DNA of 64,000 nt from Ruegeria spongiae (GTDB lineage Bacteria; Pseudomonadota; Alphaproteobacteria; Rhodobacterales; Rhodobacteraceae), in NCBI RefSeq assembly GCF_023502395.1, contig NZ_JAMFMB010000018.1, positions 37,845 through 101,844 on the forward strand, written 5' to 3'. The position numbers and the translations under genes are program-made. Shown piece after piece: positions 27,391 through 35,640 of this stretch. The notes under the pieces were generated by a model. It was not told the DNA's origin. It saw nothing but the letters and a program-made list of their open reading frames with translations, and made no database searches. Every line of letters starts with the position of its first letter. The first letter of the stretch is position 1.

Positions 27391-29142
27391 ATGAGCTTTC
27401 TTGGGGTTGAGACATCGCTGACCGGTCGCCGCTGGATCGGACCGTCGCCAGACACGGACCGTGCCGCCGACATGATCCGGCAACAGGCGGACCTGCCCGA
27501 TGCGGTGTGCAAGGTGCTGGCACGGCGCGGCGTGCCCGCGATCGAGGCCAAGGGATTTCTGCAGCCGACCCTGAAGGACCTGCTGCCCGATCCCCGCAGC
27601 CTGAAGGATATGGAGGCCGCCGCCGCGCGTTTCCTTTACGCGGTCAGCAAGCGGCAGCGGATCGCGGTATTCGCCGACTATGACGTGGATGGCGGCAGCT
27701 CAGCGGCGCTGCTGCTGGTCTGGCTGCGCCAGATGGGCCTTGAGGCGACGCTTTATGTGCCCGACCGCATCGACGAGGGCTATGGCCCCAACGCACCCGC
27801 CATGGCGGAACTGGCGCGCATCCATGATCTGATCATCTGCGTCGATTGCGGCACGCTCAGCCACGAGCCTATTGCAGCCGCCAAAAGCGCAGATGTGATC
27901 GTGCTGGACCACCATCTGGGCGGTGAGACTCTGCCCGACTGCGTGGCGGTGGTGAACCCCAACCGGCAGGACGAAAGCGGTGATCTGAGCTATCTCTGTG
28001 CCGCAGCCGTGGTGTTTCTGATGCTGGTCGAGGCGCGGCGGCAGTTGCGCGCGGCAGGCCAGCCCACCGGTCCTGACCTGATGGCGCTGCTGGATCTGGT
28101 GGCGCTGGCGACCGTGGCCGATGTCGCTCCGCTGGTGGGTGCAAACCGCGCGCTGGTGCGGCAGGGTCTCAAGGTGATGGCGGCACGCCAGCGCCCCGGC
28201 CTCGTCGCCCTGTCCGACATCGCGCGGATGGAAACCGCACCAAACTCCTACCATCTGGGCTTTCTGCTGGGGCCACGTGTCAATGCGGGCGGGCGGATCG
28301 GCAAGGCCGATCTGGGCGCGCGGCTGCTGGCCACCGACTCGACGGTCGAGGCGGAGGTGATGGCGCAACAGTTGGACCAGTTGAACACCGAACGCCGCGA
28401 GATCGAGAATGCCGTGCGCGCCGCAGCGTTGGCACAGGCCGAAGAGCGCGGGCTCGACGCGCCGCTGGTCTGGGCGACGGGGGATGGCTGGCACCCCGGC
28501 GTTGTCGGCATCGTGGCCTCGCGCCTGAAGGAAACCGCCAACCGCCCCGCCATCGTGATCGGCTTTGACGGGGAGGAAGGCAAAGGCTCGGGCCGCTCGA
28601 TGCCGGGGGTTGATCTGGGTGCCTCGATCCAGCGGCTCGCCGCCGAGGGGCTGCTGGTCAAAGGTGGTGGCCACAAGATGGCCGCTGGCCTGACGGTCAT
28701 GCGCGACAAGCTGGAACCGGCCATGGACCGGCTTTCCGACCTGCTCGCCAAACAAGGCGCCGGCGCGGGCGGCCCCCGCGACCTGCGGCTGGACGGCGCG
28801 CTGATGCCGGGCGCGGCCTCGGTCGAGTTGATCGAACGGCTGGAAGAGGCCGGGCCCTATGGCGCCAGCGCCTCGGCCCCGCGTTTCGCCCTGCCCGACC
28901 TTGCGGTCCGCTTCGCCAAACGGGTGGGCGAGTCGCATTTGAAGCTGTCGCTGACGGACGGAATGTCGGGGGGCATCGACGCAATCGCCTTTGGTGCGTT
29001 CGACAGCGATCTGGGACCCCGGCTGAGCAACCATGGCGGCGCGCGCTTTCACGTCGCCGGTCGGTTGGAGATCAACAGCTGGGGCGGCCGCCAGAGCGTC
29101 CAGTTGCGTCTGGACGACGCGGCAGAGGCTGCAAAGTCATGA
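27391..29142 (+). CDS. recJ: Single-strand DNA exonuclease RecJ
   Basis: The 583-aa protein is the 5'-3' single-strand exonuclease of recombination and repair. It has DHH-family motifs FADYDVDGGSSAALL (about 92-106), VLDHHLGG near 170 and GGGHKMAAGLTV in the DHHA1 domain near 428. Full length fits the family. The start at 27391 has only a weak GGGG upstream. Confidence 0.95.
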   Translation: MSFLGVETSLTGRRWIGPSPDTDRAADMIRQQADLPDAVCKVLARRGVPAIEAKGFLQPTLKDLLPDPRSLKDMEAAAARFLYAVSKRQRIAVFADYDVDGGSSAALLLVWLRQMGLEATLYVPDRIDEGYGPNAPAMAELARIHDLIICVDCGTLSHEPIAAAKSADVIVLDHHLGGETLPDCVAVVNPNRQDESGDLSYLCAAAVVFLMLVEARRQLRAAGQPTGPDLMALLDLVALATVADVAPLVGANRALVRQGLKVMAARQRPGLVALSDIARMETAPNSYHLGFLLGPRVNAGGRIGKADLGARLLATDSTVEAEVMAQQLDQLNTERREIENAVRAAALAQAEERGLDAPLVWATGDGWHPGVVGIVASRLKETANRPAIVIGFDGEEGKGSGRSMPGVDLGASIQRLAAEGLLVKGGGHKMAAGLTVMRDKLEPAMDRLSDLLAKQGAGAGGPRDLRLDGALMPGAASVELIERLEEAGPYGASASAPRFALPDLAVRFAKRVGESHLKLSLTDGMSGGIDAIAFGAFDSDLGPRLSNHGGARFHVAGRLEINSWGGRQSVQLRLDDAAEAAKS

Positions 29143-29162
29143 AATCATTGAGAAATGGCAAG

Positions 29163-29200
29163 GCGGGAAAAAAATCATCCGAAAGGTGATTTTTCCGCTT
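29163..29200 (+). terminator. Putative terminator of recJ
   Basis: An imperfect hairpin with a GAAA loop pairs AAAAATCA-CC with GG-TGATTTTT, closed by GCGG/CCGC. It lies 21 bases after the recJ stop and ahead of tRNA-Glu. Confidence 0.5.
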
Positions 29201-29246
29201 GCAGGGGTACCCGCTAAACCGTAAAAGCCCCTCCACAAGCTAGCGT

Positions 29247-29321
29247 GGCCCGTTCGTCTATCGGTTAGGACGCCAGGTTTTCAACCTGGAAAGAGGGGTT
29301 CGATTCCCCTACGGGCTACCA
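29247..29321 (+). tRNA. tRNA-Glu (anticodon TTC)
   Basis: A complete cloverleaf is visible. The acceptor stem GGCCCGT pairs with ACGGGCT (first pair G-T). The anticodon stem CCAGG/CCTGG holds a TTTTCAA loop with anticodon TTC at 29280-29282. The T arm is GGGG-TTCGATT-CCCC, and the 3' CCA is encoded (29319-29321). Confidence 0.97.
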
Positions 29322-29554
29322 AAAGCTTGCAATTACAACGCCTTACATCGCAAACCTGAATTTGCCTGCATTTGGCGGTCTGGGCGATGTGTATCGACTT
29401 GCAGTGATCCGTTTCGCCGTCGACCTGAGCCGCCTCGCGTCACGCATCCCCAAAGGCGGGCAGTCAGTGGATTGCCAGACCCAAGTCTGGGATGCGGAAA
29501 GGTTGATGTAAGGCGGCGCCTTGATAGACTTCACCCAGCCATTTGGAGAGCGCC

Positions 29555-29797
29555 ATGAGATACCTCGCCCTTGTCCCATTCATTGCCCTTCTGGCAGGAT
29601 GCGAAACCCCGACCGATATCGAGGGCGTCCAAACCTATTACAATGGCAGCGAAGTCGTCATCGACGGGTTGCAGACCCCAACCCCGACCGACGCAGAGCA
29701 TCTGAATGCCGAAGAAGGCTGCGGAGGTCCCGCGACGTTCAAATCCTCCGCCCCTGCCGGGAAGGGATTCTATCGCCTGACGTTTAGCTGCGACTGA
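29555..29797 (+). CDS. Small lipoprotein of unknown function
   Basis: The 80-aa product has the signal MRYLALVPFIALLAGC (lipid Cys16). The mature part has a cysteine pair (EGCGG and the C-terminal FSCD) that may form a disulfide. The ATG at 29555 has GGAGAG upstream. It stands alone after the tRNA. The 233 bases between tRNA and gene hold a nested inverted repeat (29443-29496). Confidence 0.72.
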   Translation: MRYLALVPFIALLAGCETPTDIEGVQTYYNGSEVVIDGLQTPTPTDAEHLNAEEGCGGPATFKSSAPAGKGFYRLTFSCD

Positions 29798-30163
29798 TCC
29801 CTGCTGCACCGCACAGCCGATCCATTCAGGTATCCACTGGTGCTGCCAAGTTATCGCGGCGCACTGCTCTTGGGCAATGTTTAACGCCCTCTTGGGCCTT
29901 GCATTTTAGCACGATGACCATTTGACGCCCGCGTTTCCAACCATGCCCTTACAACCGTTACGGGGCCAAGTTTGCCGCGCGACAGTCGCTATCCCCCTCA
30001 AAGGCGTCGCATTTACCCAATGGATGTTGCCCATATGCCCGATGATCAGGGTAAGATTGCCCCTAGGGCAACCTGTTGCCTTATTCCGGGTCTTGTGGAC
30101 CCGCATGACGAGCTGATCGGGTCAAACCAAGAATTATCAGCCTTGATAAAGGGAGGACACTTA
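29798..30163. other. Leader region of the binding-protein/BCCT operon
   Basis: This 366-base stretch has no convincing gene. It holds several short perfect palindromes close to the downstream gene: TTGCCC-CTA-GGGCAA (30057-30071), overlapping GGCAAC-CT-GTTGCC (30067-30080), and TTATCA-GCCT-TGATAA (30134-30149). These look like operator or leader structures. Confidence 0.4.
30134..30149. promoter_or_regulatory. Palindrome TTATCA-N4-TGATAA before the binding-protein gene
   Basis: A perfect 16-base inverted repeat ends just before the GGGAGGA ribosome-binding site of the gene at 30164. It could be an operator or a hairpin that masks translation. Confidence 0.45.
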
Positions 30164-31327
30164 ATGGTCTTTAGCAGATCAATTGCATCCAACGGACATC
30201 TGTTCGGATTGGCGGCGCTTATCACGGCGATGTCGATCGGTGCCGCCAGCGCGCAGGAGACTGCCGCAACAGCGCCCGCTCAACCGGCTGCGATGCCGGA
30301 GATAACCTTCACCTCATGGACCGGTCCCTACATGCGCAGCCAGATGCTGGGTTTCGTGCGACCCTACGAGGCCGAGAGCGGCTCGAAAGTTCACGTGGCG
30401 CATTATAATGGCGGCATCTCGGAAATTCGCGACCAGGTCGAAAGCGCCAATGTGGTCTGGGATGTGATTGACCTGACCCAGGCGGATTCGCTGCGGGCCT
30501 GCAAGGAGGGCCTGCTGGAGGATATCTCGGATATCGAACTGCCCGATGGAGCCGACGGCACCCCGTTCCGCGAGGATTTTGTCGAGGGCGCACTGAACGA
30601 TTGCGGCGTTGGTATCATCGTCTGGGGCACGGCCTATGCATACAACAATTCGCAATTCGCGGACACGCCGCCCTCGACCATTGCCGATTTCTTCGACACC
30701 GAGACCTATCCGGGGCCGCGCGCCATCCGAAACGACCCCACGGTGATCATGGAATGGGCCCTGATGGCCGATGGCGTCCCGCGCGAAGAGGTCTATGCAA
30801 CGCTGGAAACCGACGCGGGCGTCGAACGCGCGCTGAAGAAGATGGAAGATATCCGGCCCGGCCTGCAGATCTGGGAAACCGGGCGCGAGCCGGTGCGCCT
30901 GTTGAATGCGGGCGAGGTCGCGATGTCGTCGATCTGGGCCACGACTGGGGCTACCGCCGCGCAGGAAGAAGGCGCGGATTTCACCGTCAACATGGATGGC
31001 CGCGTGATCGAGCTGGACCTGTTCGGCATCCCCAAGGGCAGCCAGAACAAGGACGCCGCGGTCGCGTTCATCCGCTTTGCCAGCAGTTCCAGCGCGCTGG
31101 CCGACATGGTGGGGTATCTGCCCAACGGACCGACGCGGAAATCCTCGCTGGCGCTGCTGTCGGACGACGTGCTGCAACGCATTCCCAACGGACCCGCCTA
31201 TGAGGAAAACCTGTACATCCTGTCAGATGCCGACTGGTGGTCGAACAACCATGCCCGGCTGGAGGAAGCCTTTCAGGAATGGGCCTCCGCCACGGCGCGC
31301 AGAGGTGCTGCGGGATCAACGAGATAA
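30164..31327 (+). CDS. Periplasmic solute-binding protein (PotD-like)
   Basis: The 387-aa protein has a Sec signal (cleavage near residue 30, IGAASA-QE). It matches spermidine/putrescine-type binding proteins of ABC importers: FTSWTGPY, then VVWDVIDL, DCGVGIIVWGTAYAYN and FGIPKGSQNKDAA. The ATG at 30164 has GGGAGGA upstream. No ABC permease or ATPase is nearby; the next gene, 33 bases on, is a BCCT carrier, which does not normally use a binding protein. Ligand is likely a cationic amine or betaine. Confidence 0.88.
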   Translation: MVFSRSIASNGHLFGLAALITAMSIGAASAQETAATAPAQPAAMPEITFTSWTGPYMRSQMLGFVRPYEAESGSKVHVAHYNGGISEIRDQVESANVVWDVIDLTQADSLRACKEGLLEDISDIELPDGADGTPFREDFVEGALNDCGVGIIVWGTAYAYNNSQFADTPPSTIADFFDTETYPGPRAIRNDPTVIMEWALMADGVPREEVYATLETDAGVERALKKMEDIRPGLQIWETGREPVRLLNAGEVAMSSIWATTGATAAQEEGADFTVNMDGRVIELDLFGIPKGSQNKDAAVAFIRFASSSSALADMVGYLPNGPTRKSSLALLSDDVLQRIPNGPAYEENLYILSDADWWSNNHARLEEAFQEWASATARRGAAGSTR

Positions 31328-31360
31328 GCCGAACAACAGGGCAAAAGAGGTATTGATAAA

Positions 31361-32962
31361 ATGAGTGATCAAACAACAGACAGACCTGACAACCTTGTTG
31401 CGAAGTCGGGCTTGTTCAAAGGGATGAACCCCACGATGGGCATCGCGTCCATGGTGATGATCCTGGGCTTCGTCTTTTACACGATCCGCGACGTCGAGGC
31501 ATCAAGCGCGATTTTTGCCTCGGGCAAGGATTTCATCATCGGGTCTCTGGACTGGTTCTATGTGCTGGTGGTGAATGCGGCCCTGTTCTTTGTGCTCTGG
31601 CTGATGATCAGCCGGTTTGGCCATGTCAAGCTGGGCAAGGATGACGACGAACCCGATTTTTCGACCTTCTCGTGGATCTGCATGCTGTTCAGTGCCGGTC
31701 TGGGGTCGGGGCTGATCTATTGGGGCGTGGCCGAGCCGATGTTCCACATTCAGGGCAGCCCGTTCATGGAACGTGCCGGGATCGAAGCCGGGTCGGTGGA
31801 TGCGGCGGTGTCTGCGGTCACCATCACCAACTTTCACTGGGGGTTCCATGGCTGGGCGCTTTATGTGCTGGTCGGGTTGAGCCTGGCGTATTTTTCCTAT
31901 CGCCACGGTCTGCCCTTGACCCTGCGCACGGCGCTTTATCCGGTGCTCAAGGACCGGATTTATGGTCCCTGGGGGCATCTGGTGGACCTGGTCGGCGTGT
32001 TTGGCACGATCTTTGGTCTGGCCACATCTCTGGGCCTGGGCGTCACACCGATTGCCGCCGGGCTTGAGGATCTGGGCTGGATGGCCAATACCCAGACCAA
32101 CCAGTTGATCCTCGTGGCGGTCATCACCTGTCTCGGAACCGCCTCGGCAGCATCGGGCGTCGGCAAGGGCGTGCGAATCCTGTCGGAAGCGAATGTGATG
32201 GCCAGCATCGGCCTTCTGATCCTGTTCATCATCCTCGGGCCAACCGCCTTCCTGCTGGGCATCACTATCTCGGGCTTTGGCGATTATCTGTGGACCGTCA
32301 TTCCGATGGGCTTCTGGATCAATGGCGAGCCCGAGAACCAGTGGCAGAGCTGGTGGACCATCTTCTACTGGGGTTGGTGGATCGCATGGTGCCCGTTTGT
32401 GGGCCTGTTCATCGCCCGCGTCTCAAAAGGCCGCACCATCAAGCAGTTCTGCTATTGCGTGCTGTTGATCCCGACATCCGTTGTGATGCTGTGGATGGGC
32501 GTCTTTGGTGGTGCAGCGGCAGGCGTCGATCTGTTCTATGACGCCGGCGTCGTCGAAGCGGTGAACAACGATTATGCCGCAGGCGTCTTCGCGACGGTCA
32601 AGGGCTTCGGCTATACGTGGCTGACCTACCCGATCACCGTGCTGATCACGATCCTGCTGATCTCTTGGTTCGTGACATCGTCGGACTCGGGCACATTGGT
32701 GATGTGCACGATGCTGTCGATGGGAGACGAGCATCCGCCGGTCAAGTTCCGCATCTTCTGGGGCCTGACCGCCGGTGTGGTGGCGGGCGTCCTGATGATG
32801 GCAGGCGGGTTGAGCGCGCTTCAAACCGCCTCGATCGTGGCCGGTCTGCCTATCGCGGTGATCCTGCTGCTGATGATCTACGGCATCGTCCACGCGCTGC
32901 ACGCCGAACATCCGGTGCCGGATGTGGCCGACAAATACGATCTGGAGTTCCTGAACCGATAA
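31361..32962 (+). CDS. BCCT family betaine/choline/carnitine transporter
   Basis: The 533-aa membrane protein has about 12 helices and BCCT marks: GLGSGLIYWGVAEPMFH and the aromatic signature FYWGWWIAWCPFVG of the substrate site. BCCT carriers import quaternary amines such as glycine betaine, choline or carnitine, driven by Na+ or H+. It is co-directional with the binding protein, 33 bases apart, and convergent with creatinase across a strong terminator. Creatine itself is a possible substrate, but this is inferred from position. Confidence 0.93.
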   Translation: MSDQTTDRPDNLVAKSGLFKGMNPTMGIASMVMILGFVFYTIRDVEASSAIFASGKDFIIGSLDWFYVLVVNAALFFVLWLMISRFGHVKLGKDDDEPDFSTFSWICMLFSAGLGSGLIYWGVAEPMFHIQGSPFMERAGIEAGSVDAAVSAVTITNFHWGFHGWALYVLVGLSLAYFSYRHGLPLTLRTALYPVLKDRIYGPWGHLVDLVGVFGTIFGLATSLGLGVTPIAAGLEDLGWMANTQTNQLILVAVITCLGTASAASGVGKGVRILSEANVMASIGLLILFIILGPTAFLLGITISGFGDYLWTVIPMGFWINGEPENQWQSWWTIFYWGWWIAWCPFVGLFIARVSKGRTIKQFCYCVLLIPTSVVMLWMGVFGGAAAGVDLFYDAGVVEAVNNDYAAGVFATVKGFGYTWLTYPITVLITILLISWFVTSSDSGTLVMCTMLSMGDEHPPVKFRIFWGLTAGVVAGVLMMAGGLSALQTASIVAGLPIAVILLLMIYGIVHALHAEHPVPDVADKYDLEFLNR

Positions 32963-32982
32963 ATTCCAGACCGATCGAAAAA

Positions 32983-33010
32983 AAGAGAGGCAGCTTCGGC
33001 TGCCTCTCTT
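32983..33010. terminator. Bidirectional terminator between BCCT and creatinase
   Basis: A perfect 12-base stem AAGAGAGGCAGC/GCTGCCTCTCTT closes a TTCG tetraloop. An A run precedes it, so it can serve both convergent genes. Confidence 0.85.
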
Positions 33011-33033
33011 ATGTTTCGGAGCATGGTTCCCGC

Positions 33034-34242
33034 TCAGCCCACCACGTTGAACTCGGGGCCATAAGGGTAGCCCGTGATGTTCTCGTTACCGTCCTCGGTG
33101 ATCACCAGAATATCGTGCTCGCGATAGCCCCCTGCCCCGGGCTGCCCGTCGGCGATGGTCAGCATCGGCTCCATCGAGATCACCATGCCCGGTTCCAGCA
33201 CCGTGTCGATATCCTCGCGCAATTCCAGCCCGGCTTCGCGCCCGTAGTAATGCGACAGTACGCCAAAGGAATGCCCATAGCCGAAGGTGCGATATTGCAG
33301 CAGATCACGCTCGGCAAAGAAGTCGTTGATCTGGTGGGTCACCTCGGCGCAGGAGGCACCGGGTTTCAGCAGCGAAATCCCCAGCTCATGCGCGCCGATA
33401 TTGGCCTGCCAGAGCTTCAGGCTGGCCGCGTCCACCTCGCCCACGAACAGCGTGCGTTCCAACGCGGTGTAATAGCCCGAGATCATCGGGAAGGTGTTCA
33501 GCGACAGGATATCCCCGCGTTCCAGACGGCGACCGGTGACCGGGTTATGCGCGCCATCGGTGTTGATCCCCGACTGGAACCAGACCCAGGTATCGCGATA
33601 TTCGGCCTCGGGGAAGCGCTTGGCGATCTCCAGCTCCATCGCGTCGCGCCCGGCCATTGCGACATCGATTTCGCGCGTGCCTTCCTTGATCGCGTCGCGG
33701 ATCGCATAGCCGCCCACATCCGCCACCGCAGCCCCGGCGCGGATCAGCTCGATCTCGGCGGGCGACTTGTGCATGCGCTGGCGCATGGTCGTCTCGTACA
33801 AATCGACCGACTTCGACGGCGCAAGAAAGCTCTGTAGCTTGCCCTGTTGCAACAGCGTCAGGTGGTCGCTTTCAGTTCCGATCACCTTGCCCGTTCCGGT
33901 CACCGACGCGATCGCGCGCCAGTAATTGTCGCGCTGCCAGTCGGTATAGGTGATGTTGTCGCCATAACAGCGCCGCCAGGGTTGGCCCGCGTCGATCCCG
34001 GCTGAGATGGTCACGCATTCGCTCGGCGTCACCACCAGCGCATAGGGACGCCCGAATGCGCAATAGGTGAAGCCCGCGTAATACGAGATATTGTGCATCG
34101 AGGTGAAAACGGCGGCATCGGCCCCCGCCTCGGCAAGGCGCTTGCGCAAGCCCTCGATGCGCGCGGCATATTCGCTGTCGGCAAATTGCAGACCCGCCTT
34201 TTCGCCATTGTGGAACCGAGAGAATTCAGGACGTGCAGTCAT
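33034..34242 (-). CDS. Creatinase (creatine amidinohydrolase)
   Basis: The 402-aa protein belongs to the M24 fold and closely follows characterised Pseudomonas creatinase as I recall it: HNISYYAGFTYCAFGRPYAL, DNITYTDWQRDNYW, GINTDGAHNPVT and FGYGHSFGVLSHYYGREAG. His232 in GAHNPV falls at the number of the catalytic His of creatinase. The metal ligands of M24 peptidases are not conserved, as expected for this metal-free enzyme. It splits creatine into sarcosine and urea; sarcosine can then go to the two sarcosine oxidases in the window. No urease is visible here. Confidence 0.9.
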   Translation of the reverse strand: MTARPEFSRFHNGEKAGLQFADSEYAARIEGLRKRLAEAGADAAVFTSMHNISYYAGFTYCAFGRPYALVVTPSECVTISAGIDAGQPWRRCYGDNITYTDWQRDNYWRAIASVTGTGKVIGTESDHLTLLQQGKLQSFLAPSKSVDLYETTMRQRMHKSPAEIELIRAGAAVADVGGYAIRDAIKEGTREIDVAMAGRDAMELEIAKRFPEAEYRDTWVWFQSGINTDGAHNPVTGRRLERGDILSLNTFPMISGYYTALERTLFVGEVDAASLKLWQANIGAHELGISLLKPGASCAEVTHQINDFFAERDLLQYRTFGYGHSFGVLSHYYGREAGLELREDIDTVLEPGMVISMEPMLTIADGQPGAGGYREHDILVITEDGNENITGYPYGPEFNVVG

Positions 34243-34447
34243 TTCGACCTCCGATCAAAGAGGTCCCGGCGTTCAGGACTGTTTGTGTATTGGCGCGTTT
34301 CCGGGCGGGAAACCTGGCGACGCCATCGCCAGAAGCCTGAGCGCAATCTGCCAAAACCTACCCGACAATGCCAGTCCCTTTGCGCCACTTCAATGTCGTT
34401 TCGCGTCCGCTTGATCCGCTATGGTCGCATCATCGAGGGAGGTGGGA

Positions 34448-34665
34448 ATGCCGCAGGTGCTCTATGAAAAAGACGGGCGCATCGGGCGGATCACCCGGAA
34501 CAGGCCAGAGGCAATGAACGCCGTCGACGATGATCTGCCGCACGAGCTGGCTGCGCCGGGTACGATCCGGCGCATGATGCCGAAGGGACCGACCCCAAAC
34601 AGGCGGTGCAAGAGCGCGACGATGGCAGCTTTGACTGGATTACAAACTGCACCTTACGGCCTTGA
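34448..34665 (+). pseudogene. Enoyl-CoA hydratase family remnant
   Basis: The first 33 codons from the ATG at 34448 read as a crotonase N-terminus (VLYEKDGRIGRIT-NRPEAMNA), with a GGGAGGTGGGA ribosome-binding site. After about 34550 the likeness is lost in this frame. The next frame gives AGYDPAHDAEGTDP and stops at 34665, which resembles the CAGYDL region that follows in crotonases. This suggests an internal deletion with frameshift and loss of the rest. The first part is clear; the second is inference. Confidence 0.6.
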
Positions 34666-34677
34666 GACTGGCCCGGG

Positions 34678-35550
34678 TCACCCCAGATTGCAGGACAGGA
34701 TGAAGGCACGGCATTCCTCGGTCATCTCGTCGAACCGCGACTTTTCGCGGCTGTAGAGATAGACCTGCCGCCTGTCCGGCAGATCCGAGATCGGCCGGAA
34801 GGCGGTTGTTTCCGGAATGAACCGCGCCACCGTTTGCGGCAGCACCGTGATCCACTTGCCCGTGCGGATCATGGTGATCAGCGAATGGGTGTTGTGGATC
34901 GTCACATCCGCCCGCTCGATCGCGACGTGAAACTGCGGTGTTTCAATCAACTCGCACAGGGCGTTACGCACAAAGGCGCTGGCCACCACATCGGCAATCT
35001 CGGGCGGCTCGGGGCGTGTGTTCAGCGGATGATCTGCGGCGCAGACCAGCCCAAAGCGGTCCTCCATCAGCGGCACCGCCTTGACCCCGTTCAACGGATG
35101 CAGACCCGAGGCGATGCCGATCTCGGCCTTGCCTTCTGCCAACGCATCCAACACCTGCTGGCTGTCGGTGTCGCGCAGCTCGACCTTGAGACCGGGAAAG
35201 CGCGCGGTCAAAAACTCCAGCACCTGTGGAAAGATCAACGCCGCAACGGAAGGAACCGAGACGATGCGGATCAACCCATGGCTGGCCTGGGCGGCAGCCT
35301 CGATCCCCTGCACCGCCTCGTCGAACTGGCGGACCTGCCTTTGAGCCAGCTCGAACACCTGCTCGCCCAAGGGCGACAATTGGTTCTTGCGCTCACCTTC
35401 GAACAGGCGCTTGCCCAGATGATCCTCAAGCTGCTTGAGCGTCATCGACACCGCCGATTGCGTACGCCCCAGCCTGTCGGCCGCCTCACCCAGGTTTCCG
35501 GTCTGCGCCACGATGCAAAAGCAGCGCAGCATTTCGATCTTGACGGCCAT
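34678..35550 (-). CDS. LysR family transcriptional regulator
   Basis: The 290-aa protein has an N-terminal winged helix (about 1-65, MLRCFCIVAQTGNLGEAADR and QSAVSMTLKQLE) and a periplasmic-binding-like effector domain. It is divergent to the aldehyde dehydrogenase and very likely controls the five-gene set to its right. An imperfect dyad ACTTAAG-N5-TTGAAGT (35551-35569) touches its start codon, a plausible autoregulatory site. Confidence 0.92.
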   Translation of the reverse strand: MAVKIEMLRCFCIVAQTGNLGEAADRLGRTQSAVSMTLKQLEDHLGKRLFEGERKNQLSPLGEQVFELAQRQVRQFDEAVQGIEAAAQASHGLIRIVSVPSVAALIFPQVLEFLTARFPGLKVELRDTDSQQVLDALAEGKAEIGIASGLHPLNGVKAVPLMEDRFGLVCAADHPLNTRPEPPEIADVVASAFVRNALCELIETPQFHVAIERADVTIHNTHSLITMIRTGKWITVLPQTVARFIPETTAFRPISDLPDRRQVYLYSREKSRFDEMTEECRAFILSCNLG

Positions 35551-35640
35551 ACTTAAGTTTTCTTGAAGTTTGGTTCAGTTATTTGAGTTTGACTGATGCG
35601 GTAAGCGAAGTCCATCCTGATCCAAATTTGACAACAGGAT

